From Pseudofrankia coriaricola (lineage in GTDB: Bacteria > Actinomycetota > Actinomycetes > Frankiales > Frankiaceae): a stretch of 64,000 nt of DNA. The DNA lies in NCBI RefSeq assembly GCF_001854805.1, contig NZ_MBLO01000114.1, positions 62,001 to 126,000 of the forward strand, read 5' to 3'. The stretch's first letter is position 1. Every line of letters starts with the position of its first letter. The position numbers and the translations under genes are program-made. The notes beneath the pieces are model-generated. The model ran no database searches. It was given only the letters and a program-made list of their open reading frames with translations, and was not told where the DNA came from. Positions 18,185 through 26,709 of this stretch are shown here, piece after piece.

Positions 18185-19464
18185 GCGGTCCTCCTGCCTG
18201 GAGGTCGACGCGCGTCTATCGCGTGGCGACCGTCAATGCCCGGATCGGCTGGAAGGCGTTGACGGCGAGCGAGTACCAGCCGGACGGCTATGTCTTCCTC
18301 TCGACCCCGAACATCAAGTCCGGATCCATCGACTTCGAGAACGTCAACTACATCAGCGAGTTTCGGTACGAGGAGTCCCCGGAGCTGAAGCTGGCGGTCG
18401 GCGACGTCCTGCTCGCGAAGGACGGGAACACGCTCGGGATCACCAACGTCGTCCGCGAGCTGCCGAGACCGGCCACGGTGAACGGTTCCATCGCGGTCCT
18501 TCGGCCGTTCGGTGTCGGCTCGCGGTTCCTGCGTTACTCCCTGGCCAGCAGCCCGACCCAGAGCCTCATCGAGGAGCTCAAGGGGGGCATGGGCGTTCCG
18601 CATCTGTTCCAGTGGGACATCAACCGTCTCCCGGTCCCGCTGCCGCCACCCGACGAGCAGCGCCGTATCGCCGACTTCCTCGACGCCGAGACCGGTCGGA
18701 TCGACAGAATGATCGGGCTTCACAGGTCCCAGCTCGGCCTGGTCGCCTCGCGGACGCGCGCGCATCTTCATCAGCTGGCCGAGGACCTGAGCCGGGAGCA
18801 CGGCGTGGTGAAGGTCCGGCATGTGCTTCGGAAGATCGAGCAGGGATGGTCGCCGCTGTGCGAGGAGCGCCCGGTGGAGGGAGAGGAGTGGGGCGTCGTC
18901 AAGGCGGGCTGTGTGAACGGGGGCGCCTTCGACGCGAGCCAGCACAAGTCCCTCCCGGCCGGCATCCCACCGGACCCGCGTTTTCGCCTCGCGCCCGGCG
19001 ACCTTCTCATGTCGCGCGCCAGCGGGTCGGTCGAGCTGATCGGGAGCATCGCCGTCCTGCCGGAGGACCTGCCTCCCAGGCTCCTGCTGTGCGACAAGAT
19101 CTATCGGCTCCGGATGGATCGCACCCGCATGGCTCACGAGTTCGTCGCGTTCATGCTTACGACGCATCGGGTGCGCGAGCTGATCAGGATTGGGATATCC
19201 GGCGCCGATGGCATGGCGAACAACCTGCCGACGGCGACCGTCACCAACCTCCCGCTGCCAGATGTTCCCCTGGCGAAACAGGACGCCGTCATCCGCGAGC
19301 TGGCGGCTCGCCGCGGTATGGCGCAGGAGTCCGCGCGCGCCCTGACGCAGCAGATCAACCTCCTGGCGGAACGCCGACAGGCGCTCATCACCGCGGCCGT
19401 GACCGGCCAGATCGATGTGACAACCGCGCGTGGGCTGGTGCCAGATCAAAGGAATGCCGCATGA
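18181..19464 (+). CDS. hsdS: Type I restriction-modification specificity subunit HsdS
   Basis: 427 residues, starting at a GTG that overlaps the hsdM stop. It has two target-recognition domains in tandem. The first ends in GGMGVPHLFQWDINRLPVPLPP followed by the conserved helix DEQRRIADFLDAETGRIDRMI. The second ends in NNLPTATVTNLPLP followed by the second spacer helix and the typical terminal LLAERRQALITAAVTGQIDV. The paired halves and repeat helices are complete, so it should specify a bipartite recognition site. The sequence cannot tell which one. The short region after it (to 19630) shows no hsdR start. Confidence 0.93.
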   Translation: MSGPPAWRSTRVYRVATVNARIGWKALTASEYQPDGYVFLSTPNIKSGSIDFENVNYISEFRYEESPELKLAVGDVLLAKDGNTLGITNVVRELPRPATVNGSIAVLRPFGVGSRFLRYSLASSPTQSLIEELKGGMGVPHLFQWDINRLPVPLPPPDEQRRIADFLDAETGRIDRMIGLHRSQLGLVASRTRAHLHQLAEDLSREHGVVKVRHVLRKIEQGWSPLCEERPVEGEEWGVVKAGCVNGGAFDASQHKSLPAGIPPDPRFRLAPGDLLMSRASGSVELIGSIAVLPEDLPPRLLLCDKIYRLRMDRTRMAHEFVAFMLTTHRVRELIRIGISGADGMANNLPTATVTNLPLPDVPLAKQDAVIRELAARRGMAQESARALTQQINLLAERRQALITAAVTGQIDVTTARGLVPDQRNAA

Positions 19465-19630
19465 CGCCGGGGGCGCACACCATTCGGTAGGCGAGTCCAA
19501 CGCCTGGCGCCAGGCCGTCGACCGGAAACCGATCACCTTCACGACGCCGTCCTCCACCTCACCGCCGCGGCCCCCTGAGCCGCTCCGGACAGACGGCCGC
19601 CCGTCTCGGCGCCGCTGAACCGCGCGAGGA

Positions 19631-20680
19631 TCATGGGCGGCTCGCGAGATCGTCGAGGACGACGGGCAGGGATGCCTCGCACTCGGTGTCGTGGGGGGCG
19701 GGCGGTCTGGTCGGGGCGGGCAGGATCGCCAGGCGGGCGCGCAGCAGGAACGCCGCCGCGGTGTAGAGCGCCTCGTCCTCCTCGTCCTCCTCCTCGTCCT
19801 CCTCGTCGAAGAGGTCCTCGTCGTCGGACGGGCCGAACAGGTCCTCCTCGCCGTCGAACGGGCCGAACGGGCTGTCGTCCTCCAGGTCGAGGCCGGCGGG
19901 ATGGACGGCCTCCCCGTCGAGGTCCAGCTCGAGTTCCACGCGGTCATGGTCGGCCCGCGCGGTGAGCGCGTTCTCGGTTCGCCAACGGAAGTCCTCGGCG
20001 GTCAACGGCGTGGTGCGCAGCTCGATGCCGTCGGCGCGCGCGTCGGCGCGGATCTCGTCGAGGACACCGTCGATCTCGTCGGCGTCCATCGTGGCGATGT
20101 CGATCGCGGCGCCGCAGTCGTCGGGGTCGGCGCTGAGCAGGAACGCGTGCGCCCGGCCGGCCCGCTCGAAGACGCCGGTCAGGACGACCACGTCGGTCGG
20201 TTTCTCATCGGTGAGCAGCTGGAACCGCGTCGCGGTCAGCGGCTCGGCCAGGTCACCGGCCCAGCGGGGCAGGTGGGTCCCGGCGGCGGCGAGCCGGTCC
20301 GCGGTCGCGCCGAGGGCTTCGCGGACAGGACCGGGCGCGACGGCGCGCAGCGCGAGGGTCACCGCGAGGGCCTGCCTGCTCGGCTTGCGGGCGAAGCGCG
20401 GCAGGACCTTCTCGACGACGGTCCGCAGAAGCTCGCCGTCCGTCTGCTCGTCGACCGAGGCGAAGATCGCGCCGAGCATCTCGGCCTCAAGCGGGTCGTC
20501 GGTGCGCAGCAGGCTCCTTCCCGAAGTCAGAAGCTGGTCGCCAAGCTGGCGCACCCGGTTCTGCTCCTCCCGGCAGGCCGCGCAGCGGCAGCCTCCGGGT
20601 CGCTCCGGCTGGTGCGTCTCCTGGTGCGCACGGACCGCCGGCGACCTTGACGGCCCGGTGCGCTTCCGGGTGCGGCTCAT
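19631..20680 (-). CDS. Hypothetical protein with CxCxxC motif and strongly acidic tail region
   Basis: About 349 residues; family not recognised. After a basic N-terminus it has GGCRCAACREEQ, a possible metal-binding cluster. A helical region of about 100 residues follows, then a mixed domain (RFQLLTDEKPTDVVVLTGVFERAGRAHAFLLSADPDD in order). Near the C-terminus is a run of about 25 Asp/Glu residues (DDEDLFDEEDEEEDEEDEAL), and the end is VVLDDLASRP. The ATG at 20680 (MSRTRKRTG) is chosen; a GTG ten codons earlier is in frame but neither has a clear ribosome site. High GC third positions support a real gene. It follows the restriction locus on the opposite strand. Confidence 0.72.
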   Translation of the reverse strand: MSRTRKRTGPSRSPAVRAHQETHQPERPGGCRCAACREEQNRVRQLGDQLLTSGRSLLRTDDPLEAEMLGAIFASVDEQTDGELLRTVVEKVLPRFARKPSRQALAVTLALRAVAPGPVREALGATADRLAAAGTHLPRWAGDLAEPLTATRFQLLTDEKPTDVVVLTGVFERAGRAHAFLLSADPDDCGAAIDIATMDADEIDGVLDEIRADARADGIELRTTPLTAEDFRWRTENALTARADHDRVELELDLDGEAVHPAGLDLEDDSPFGPFDGEEDLFGPSDDEDLFDEEDEEEDEEDEALYTAAAFLLRARLAILPAPTRPPAPHDTECEASLPVVLDDLASRP

Positions 20681-20770
20681 AGATCCAGTGTGCCCGTTGC
20701 GGGCGGCCACCAGTCACCGGGCGCGGCCCGGGCAGGTGGGAGACGAGTGCCGCAGTATCCGGTCAGGAAC

Positions 20771-20956
20771 ATGGCAGATCGAACTCAGCCGAAGATGCCG
20801 GAGAAATGGTTCTCCGTCCGCTGGTCGGACGGTGCGCTGAAGTTCTTCGCCGTCCGGTCGGACCACACCATCAGCCCCGAGCGCCGGCCGGTCCCGTCGT
20901 CGGCGGATCAATCACGGCTTGGAGGTGCCGGGACGTCATGGTATGACTGCAATTAG
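20771..20956 (+). CDS. Possible small hypothetical protein
   Basis: 61 residues beginning MADRTQPKMPEKWFSVRWSDGALKFFAVRSDHTISPERRPVP. The sequence looks like a small beta-rich protein, but third-position GC falls towards the end and there is no clear ribosome site. No family recognised. Low confidence. Confidence 0.3.
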   Translation: MADRTQPKMPEKWFSVRWSDGALKFFAVRSDHTISPERRPVPSSADQSRLGGAGTSWYDCN

Positions 20957-21752
20957 TAGCCAGTTGCAGCTCGGCCTTGAGTGATCATGACGAGCGGCCT
21001 GGAAGCAGGATCTTTACCGTCTTGAGGCAGTGCGTTCCCCCGTCCTTCGGCCCCGACGCGGCTGGCCCTCAGGTGGTTCACCGGTCGGTACGGCGTGCGG
21101 ACAGTCATGCCGGCGGCACTCGGACAAGGCGGTACCGCACTGGAGTCATCCTGATCAACTCCACGTCACCCCTCGCGGCCGACCGGGCGCAGCCGTGGTT
21201 GGTCATAGTTGTGGGCGTCGATCGTTATCCGCCCAGTACATTCCCGGCCGCCCCTGACCGTCGGCAGGATCATGGAAATCGAACGGCTGATTGGAGATAG
21301 GTATTCTCCTTGCCGCCCGACGTGATCCCGTGATTCGCTTCCACCCGTTCCATCGACAACCGGGGCTTCCGAACTCATTCTCGTCTTGTTACCGACACTG
21401 TTGTTGACAGGATTCCTGGTGAGTGCTCCTCGGCGGGCGATGGGCGCGGGCGTCCGTCAGTGGGCACTTCTCGCCCTTCGAACTCGTGTAGCCGAACAAC
21501 TACGCAAATGTGCGGACCGGTGGCTTTTCCGCCACCGCGACGGGCCCTGACGCCTGGCCGGTCGTGGCGGGCCGGAGGAAACGGCTCGCGCCGACGGGCG
21601 TCGGCAGAGTGGCCACCGCCCCGCACTTCCGTCCTGCCTCCGCCCGGAGCGGCGCGCACTCGGGCCGCTCGGCGTCACACCGCTCGCCACCACCGGCAAG
21701 GTCGCCACCAGGCAGCCGTGGACCTCCACCAGCAGACCGTGAAGGACGCCCT
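20957..21752. other. About 800 bases without a supported gene, upstream of the N-N biosynthetic cluster
   Basis: Lower GC than its surroundings around 21170-21520, and all open frames here have poor codon bias or TTG starts. A TTGACA hexamer at 21404-21409 could be a -35 element, but no convincing -10 follows. The likely role is promoter and leader of the biosynthetic cluster. A stretch of about 25 codons before 21740 has coding-like bias but no start. No RNA gene or repeat was recognised. Confidence 0.5.
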
Positions 21753-21770
21753 ATGAGTCCCTGTGAGTAG
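21753..21770 (+). promoter_or_regulatory. Possible five-codon leader ORF overlapping the first cluster gene start
   Basis: ATG at 21753 with GAAGGA upstream reads MSPCE and stops at 21768-21770, overlapping the GTG (21763) of the transglutaminase-like gene. It may provide translational coupling for a gene with no ribosome site of its own. Could be chance. Confidence 0.3.
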
Positions 21771-22770
21771 GCAGACCCTCGAGGACCTGGGCCGCGGCCG
21801 CGCCGGTCAACCGGATCCCGGGTGGCGGCGCGCGCGGCTCGGTTTCGAGCCGACCCCGCCCGACCTGGCCGTCTTCGACACCACCCTCGCCGCCGCGGCC
21901 ACCGTGCTGTGCGCCGACGAGGCCGCGGTGGCCGCGCTCGGCCTTCCCCAGGTCGGTGGCCTGCTGGACTTCACGGACGTCGCCAACGCGGCGCTGCACT
22001 CCGGGACGGGCACCACACTGCCGGAAATGGCCAGGCGGCTGCTCATGCGGTTCGCGGCCGGCGAGCCCGACCGGTGGTACGCGCCTCTGGACTGGACGGT
22101 GGCGGTCCACCAGCCGCCCACCGGCGAGACCCTCCAGATGGCGGTGCCGGATCTGGACGCCGAGGGCGTGGAGCTCCTGGACGACCCGGCCGCCGACCAG
22201 CCGCGACCGGTCGTCCCGGATGGGCATCAGGCCGATCCGTACCAGGTGCGGGTCCGGCTGACCGGTGAGCGGTACGACGTCACCGACCGCCGGATCCACG
22301 CCGCGTTCGACGACGTTCTCGCGGCGCTCCACGGCGGCGCGGTGCACTACCAGGCGATCGCCGAGCCGCTGCGCGCCGACCACCGGCGGTCCTGGGAACT
22401 GGGTGTCGCCGACTGCGTCGTGGCCGGGAGGGTGCTCGCCGACCGGCTGCGGGCCGAGGGATTCCAGGCCAGGGCGCGCCGCGGCTTCCTGCTCGGCCTC
22501 ATCGGCAACGACCACGGCTGGTGCGAGGTTCACCTCGACGGCCAGTGGCGCCCGTTGGACCCCGTGTTCGCCTACCTCGCGGCCGAGCACGGTCGGGACA
22601 GCGCGGCGAGGTTCGAGACGGCCTGCCGCGGCGGCCGTTTCAACCGGGTGCTGCCGTGCGCGGTGGCCGAGTCGGCCGCGCTGTTCCTGTCGCCAGACGG
22701 CTCGCCCGCCCCGGCCTGGGCCGTCGCCGCCGTGTCCTCACGCCTGCGGCGCGCCGCCGCGCGGGCCTGA
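21763..22770 (+). CDS. Transglutaminase-like (papain-fold) enzyme, first gene of N-N biosynthetic cluster
   Basis: 335 residues. The C-terminal half carries a transglutaminase-like catalytic set: Cys218 in ELGVADCVVAGRVLADRLRAEGF, His251 in NDHGWCEVHLDGQW and Asp266 in RPLDPVF, the normal Cys-His-Asp order. The N-terminal half is unassigned. In secondary metabolism such folds form or cleave amides and thioesters on carrier proteins, so it may release or transfer the ACP-bound product here. No signal peptide. It lies 11 bases before the ferritin-like gene and on the same strand as the whole cluster. Fold assignment is good; reaction is inference. Confidence 0.75.
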   Translation: MSRQTLEDLGRGRAGQPDPGWRRARLGFEPTPPDLAVFDTTLAAAATVLCADEAAVAALGLPQVGGLLDFTDVANAALHSGTGTTLPEMARRLLMRFAAGEPDRWYAPLDWTVAVHQPPTGETLQMAVPDLDAEGVELLDDPAADQPRPVVPDGHQADPYQVRVRLTGERYDVTDRRIHAAFDDVLAALHGGAVHYQAIAEPLRADHRRSWELGVADCVVAGRVLADRLRAEGFQARARRGFLLGLIGNDHGWCEVHLDGQWRPLDPVFAYLAAEHGRDSAARFETACRGGRFNRVLPCAVAESAALFLSPDGSPAPAWAVAAVSSRLRRAAARA

Positions 22771-22781
22771 GGAGAATGGTC

Positions 22782-23891
22782 ATGGAGCCGGACACGATGG
22801 CGCGGCTGGCCGGGAACTGGGCCGTTCCGCTGGGTGGGGACGCGCTGTTCACCTGGGACTACAGCGCCGGCACCGAGCAGATGCTGGACCTGTACTCCCG
22901 CGGCAAACAGCGTCAGTGGGACGCCGAGCTGCGGCTGGACTGGAGCCACGACGTCGACCCGGACAACCCGCTCGGCCTGTCCGACGAGTTCGTCTGGATC
23001 GCCGGCTCGCCGGTGTGGGAGCGCCTGCCGGACGCGGAGCGGGTGACCGTCCGCCGGCACCTGGCTGGCTGGCTCTACTCACAGTTCCTGCACGGTGAGC
23101 AGGGCGCCCTGGTGTGCTCGGCGAAGGTCGTCCAGTCGGCGCCGGACATCGCCTCGAAGTTCTACGGCGCCACCCAGGTGATGGACGAGGCCAGGCACGT
23201 CGAGGCGTTCCAGCGCATGCTGCAGACCAAGATCAAGGTTGAGTATCCGATCTCGACGGCCCTGGGCGGCCTGCTCGAGACCATCATCGGGGACGGCCGG
23301 TGGGACATCACCTACCTCGGCATGCAGGTGATGATCGAGGGCCTCGCGCTGGCGTCGTTCAGCATCCAGCGCGACCGGATGCGCGATCCGCTGGCGCGGG
23401 CGCTCAACGCCTACGTGCTGCAGGACGAGGCGCGTCATGTCGCGTTCGGGCGGCTGGCGCTGCGTGACTACTACGGCCAGCTCAGCGCCGCCGAACTACG
23501 TGAGCGCGAGGACTTCGCGGCCGAGACGTGCTGGGTGCTCAAGGACCGGTTCACTGGCGAGGAGATGTGGCGCAACCTCGACCACGGCGCCGAGGAATGC
23601 ATCGCGGCGGCCAACCGCTCGCCGGCCCAGCGGGAGTTCCGGCGCCGGCTGTTCAGCCGGATCGTCCCGACGCTGAAGGACATCAACCTGTTCGGTCCCA
23701 GGATGCGGGAGACCCTGCGCGCGCTGGGCGTGCTCGGGTTCGGCAAGGTGGACGGGGCGGAGCTCTCCGCCGAGGACGAGCGGATCGCCGACGAGATCGC
23801 CGAGGCGGAGCTCGCCGCCCGGCGGCGGGAGGTCTCCTCGGCCGTCGCCCGCGGTGCCGGCCCCGCTGACGACGGCGAGGCCGCGGAATGA
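22782..23891 (+). CDS. Ferritin-like diiron oxygenase/oxidase
   Basis: 369 residues with a ferritin/RNR-R2-like four-helix bundle. Two E-x-x-H half-sites are visible (DEARHVE, Glu136/His139, and DEARHV, Glu216/His219), with additional ligands Glu106 (HGEQGAL) and Glu186 (MIEGLAL). This is the standard six-ligand diiron set. The ATG at 22782 is chosen for its GGAGA at a normal distance. It overlaps the SGNH gene by ATGA. Relatives act as N-oxygenases (AurF type), C-H oxygenases or long-chain oxidases. In a cluster that builds an N-N bond, oxidation of a hydrazine or hydrazone nitrogen is the attractive inference. Confidence 0.85.
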   Translation: MEPDTMARLAGNWAVPLGGDALFTWDYSAGTEQMLDLYSRGKQRQWDAELRLDWSHDVDPDNPLGLSDEFVWIAGSPVWERLPDAERVTVRRHLAGWLYSQFLHGEQGALVCSAKVVQSAPDIASKFYGATQVMDEARHVEAFQRMLQTKIKVEYPISTALGGLLETIIGDGRWDITYLGMQVMIEGLALASFSIQRDRMRDPLARALNAYVLQDEARHVAFGRLALRDYYGQLSAAELREREDFAAETCWVLKDRFTGEEMWRNLDHGAEECIAAANRSPAQREFRRRLFSRIVPTLKDINLFGPRMRETLRALGVLGFGKVDGAELSAEDERIADEIAEAELAARRREVSSAVARGAGPADDGEAAE

Positions 23892-24577
23892 CCGAGCCGA
23901 CCGAGGCCACCGACCCGTACGTCACCCCCACCGAGGCCGGCGTGCAGGTGCTGGCGGGCGCGCCGTGGAAGCGGATCGCCGTGATCGGCGACAGCATCTC
24001 CGCCGGAGTGCGCGAGGTCGTTCCCGGCTACCAGGACCTGTCCTGGGTGGACCGGATCAGCGCCGTGCTGCGCCGGATCCACCCCGACTTCGACGAGATA
24101 CGGCTAGCCCGGCGCGACGTGACGCTGGCCGAGATCCGCCGGGCGCAGCTGCCGCCCGCCCTGGACTTCGCGCCCGACCTGGTGTTCCTCTCGGGCGGGG
24201 GCAACGACTTCATCAGGCCGGGCTTCGACCCGGTCGTCGCCCGCGCCGAGCTCACCGAGATCGTCTCCGGGGTCCGGGGGAGCGGTGCCGACATCCTCAC
24301 CATCGGCATGCTCGACATCAGCCGGGCGGGCGTCGTCTCGGAGCGATTCGCGGGACCGATCGGCGAGGCGACGAGGATCCTCACCCGGATCACCCGCGAG
24401 GTGTCCCAGGAGCACGGCGCGATCTTCGTCTCGTTCACCGACCATCCGCTCTGCGCCGACCCGGGTCTCTACTGCGGCGACAAGCTGCACCTCAACTGCC
24501 GCGGCCAGGCCTTCGAGGCCACCGAGAAGATGTGCGCGCTCGCCGCCCACCTGGCCGCGAGGAGCCAGGTCTCATGA
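23888..24577 (+). CDS. Cytosolic SGNH/GDSL hydrolase
   Basis: 229 residues. SGNH blocks: GDSIS with Ser36, GGGND with Asn106, and the terminal Asp198-x-x-His201 in GDKLHLN. No signal peptide, so unlike most actinobacterial GDSL lipases it acts in the cytoplasm. It overlaps both neighbours by ATGA, which ties it to the biosynthetic cluster. Likely an esterase, thioesterase or acyltransferase acting on a pathway intermediate (for example product release or removal of a protecting group); the sequence cannot say which. Confidence 0.85.
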   Translation: MTEPTEATDPYVTPTEAGVQVLAGAPWKRIAVIGDSISAGVREVVPGYQDLSWVDRISAVLRRIHPDFDEIRLARRDVTLAEIRRAQLPPALDFAPDLVFLSGGGNDFIRPGFDPVVARAELTEIVSGVRGSGADILTIGMLDISRAGVVSERFAGPIGEATRILTRITREVSQEHGAIFVSFTDHPLCADPGLYCGDKLHLNCRGQAFEATEKMCALAAHLAARSQVS

Positions 24578-26709
24578 TCGACCCGACGACGTCGCTGCCG
24601 CCCGGGCCGCTCGAGTGCGGCCCGGCCGCCGCCGCGCAGGCGGCCGCGCTGGTCGCCGGGCCGCCGGGCGCGCTCTACCGGGTGCTGCTGGTCGAGCAGG
24701 AGTCCGAGGCGGCGCTGGTGGCCGCCCGCCGGGTGCTCGCCGCGTTCCTGCCGGATGGCGCGGGCCTGGACCGGGATCGGGTGCTCGCCGAGCTGGCCGA
24801 CGCCCGCGCCGCGATCGCGACGGCCGCCGCGCGGCTGCGCGCCGCGTCGGCGGAGACCCTGGCCGCCGTGCTGCGCGAGCGGGCCCCGCTCGCGCTGATC
24901 GAGGGCTGCTGGCTCGACGCCGTGTCGCAGCCGGCGACCCAGCCCGCCGTGATCGTCAACCGGCTGCTCGCCGAGCGACTGGAGATCCTGGGCCATGGCG
25001 TCGCCGAACACACCCTGGCCCAGCGCCGCCGCCGGCTGCTGGACGACCACGGCGTGCTGCTCCCCGGCCTGACGTCTCCCGACTTCCTGGCCGGGGCGCG
25101 GGCCCGGCCGCTCACCGCGGTGACAGGCGCCTTCTACCTGGCGCTGTCCCGGCTGCCGGCCACCTTCCTGCCGGAGGTGGTCGGCGCGCACTGCGCCTTC
25201 CGCGCACTGGGCACCGACACCGGCCTGTCCGGGATGAACGGCCCCGGGTACGACCCCGCGCCGCTGCTGTCGGAGTACCTGGCGCTCACCGAGCGGGCAC
25301 CCACGGGCCCGGCCGACAGGGCCCGGCTGCTCGCGGCCATCCAGCTCGTCGTGGGCCTGGAACGCGCGCACGTCGCCATGCTCGCCGAGCTCGCCGGCTG
25401 GCACGAGAGCCTCTCGCTCGACGACCGCATGGCGCTGATCGTCGCCAGGCACGCGCCGTACGCCGGCCGCCAGCACGACAACGTGCAAATCTCCGGTGTA
25501 GCGCTGCGCGATCTGCTCGCCGGCCCGGACTTCGACGCCGCGGCGCTCGTCCACCGCCTCCGCTCCGCCAGCCAGCTGAGACCGTCGCCGTCCGGCGGTT
25601 GCCGCTTCACCAGGGCGATCAGGTTCGGCGGACCGATGTTCGGGATCTTCGACGAGGTCGAGGCGCGCACGATCACGCGGTGGGCGTCGGCCGTTGCCAG
25701 CGGCGACGAACCACGCGCCACGCTCGCTCCCTGTACCGCGGGGGACGACGAGGCCGCCGCCTGGCGGCGCGCGCTCGTGGCCGCCGCTCCCGGCGACGTC
25801 GTCGTCGCCGAGCCGGCGGTTCTCGACGAACGCCGGTTCCTTTACCGCCTGGTCAACGTCGAGCGGTTCCCGGGCGTGCTGGCCGCGGCCAGGACCCGCG
25901 TCGAGCGGGTGCTCGCCCAGGCCGAGGCGCTGTTCGAGCTGGGCGCCGCCGGGCGCTACACCGACGCCACCTGGTTCGACTACAGCCCCGTGGCGCTGCG
26001 GCGACGGATGGACACCATCTACTGGACGAAGCTCGTCGAGCCGTTCCGGCCGCTGACCGACATCCCACCGCGGGACGAGGTGATCAACAACCAGAAGCGG
26101 TTCGCGCTGGGCAACCTCGTCGACGGCGCCTGCACACACCGGATCGGCGCTACCGGCCGTGACCGGCCTGGCGACGCCGCGCTGTTCGCGATCTACGCCG
26201 ACGAGATGGGCCGCGGAGACGTCGCCAAGAACCACATCACGCTGATCCACCAGGCCCTGGCCAGCATGGACATCCAGCTGCCGCACCTGCGCGCGCGGGA
26301 GTTCCTCACCCAGACCGAGCTGCCGGACCTGGGCTACCCCTACGCCACCTACCAGCTCAGCCTGGCGCTGTTCCCGGACTCCCACTACGAGGAGATCCTC
26401 GGCTACCACCTCGGCCTCGAGATGTTCGGCCTCGGCGAGCTACGGCTGCACGAGGTGCAGAAGCTGCGCCACCACCGTATGGACACCGCCTACGAGTCGG
26501 TGCACCTGTCGATCGACAACGTCTCGGCGGGCCACAGCCGCCAGGCGGCCGACCTGATAGTCGACCACCTCGACCACGTCGGCCGCGCCGCCGGTCCGGC
26601 CGCCGTCGAGCCAGCGTGGCGGCGGGTGTGGCGCGGCTACGCCTCGTTCGCGCTCTTCGTCGAGCCGCGGCTGGCCCGGCGCCTGCTCGCGGGGCGGGGG
26701 GCGCCGTGA
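24574..26709 (+). CDS. Haem-oxygenase-like diiron oxidase/oxygenase (HDO, Haem_oxygenas_2 type) with large N-terminal extension
   Basis: 711 residues. The C-terminal about 200 residues show an HDO metal pattern: Glu544 and His554 (DEMGRGDVAKNH), Glu616 (LGLEMFG), then His644, Asp648 and His654 (VHLSIDN and AGHSRQ). The spacings (E-x9-H, H-x3-D) resemble those I recall for SznF. The N-terminal about 500 residues are helical and unassigned, much larger than usual for a stand-alone HDO. The ATG overlaps the SGNH stop, and the gene ends overlapping the acyl-CoA dehydrogenase GTG. HDOs catalyse N-oxygenation, N-N formation, or C-C fragmentation; the role here is inferred to be N-oxidation. Confidence 0.75.
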   Translation: MIDPTTSLPPGPLECGPAAAAQAAALVAGPPGALYRVLLVEQESEAALVAARRVLAAFLPDGAGLDRDRVLAELADARAAIATAAARLRAASAETLAAVLRERAPLALIEGCWLDAVSQPATQPAVIVNRLLAERLEILGHGVAEHTLAQRRRRLLDDHGVLLPGLTSPDFLAGARARPLTAVTGAFYLALSRLPATFLPEVVGAHCAFRALGTDTGLSGMNGPGYDPAPLLSEYLALTERAPTGPADRARLLAAIQLVVGLERAHVAMLAELAGWHESLSLDDRMALIVARHAPYAGRQHDNVQISGVALRDLLAGPDFDAAALVHRLRSASQLRPSPSGGCRFTRAIRFGGPMFGIFDEVEARTITRWASAVASGDEPRATLAPCTAGDDEAAAWRRALVAAAPGDVVVAEPAVLDERRFLYRLVNVERFPGVLAAARTRVERVLAQAEALFELGAAGRYTDATWFDYSPVALRRRMDTIYWTKLVEPFRPLTDIPPRDEVINNQKRFALGNLVDGACTHRIGATGRDRPGDAALFAIYADEMGRGDVAKNHITLIHQALASMDIQLPHLRAREFLTQTELPDLGYPYATYQLSLALFPDSHYEEILGYHLGLEMFGLGELRLHEVQKLRHHRMDTAYESVHLSIDNVSAGHSRQAADLIVDHLDHVGRAAGPAAVEPAWRRVWRGYASFALFVEPRLARRLLAGRGAP

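Noticed and set aside
21460-21756. Possible small gene just before the cluster
   Set aside because: Third-position GC is far below that of real genes here and no family or ribosome site is visible.
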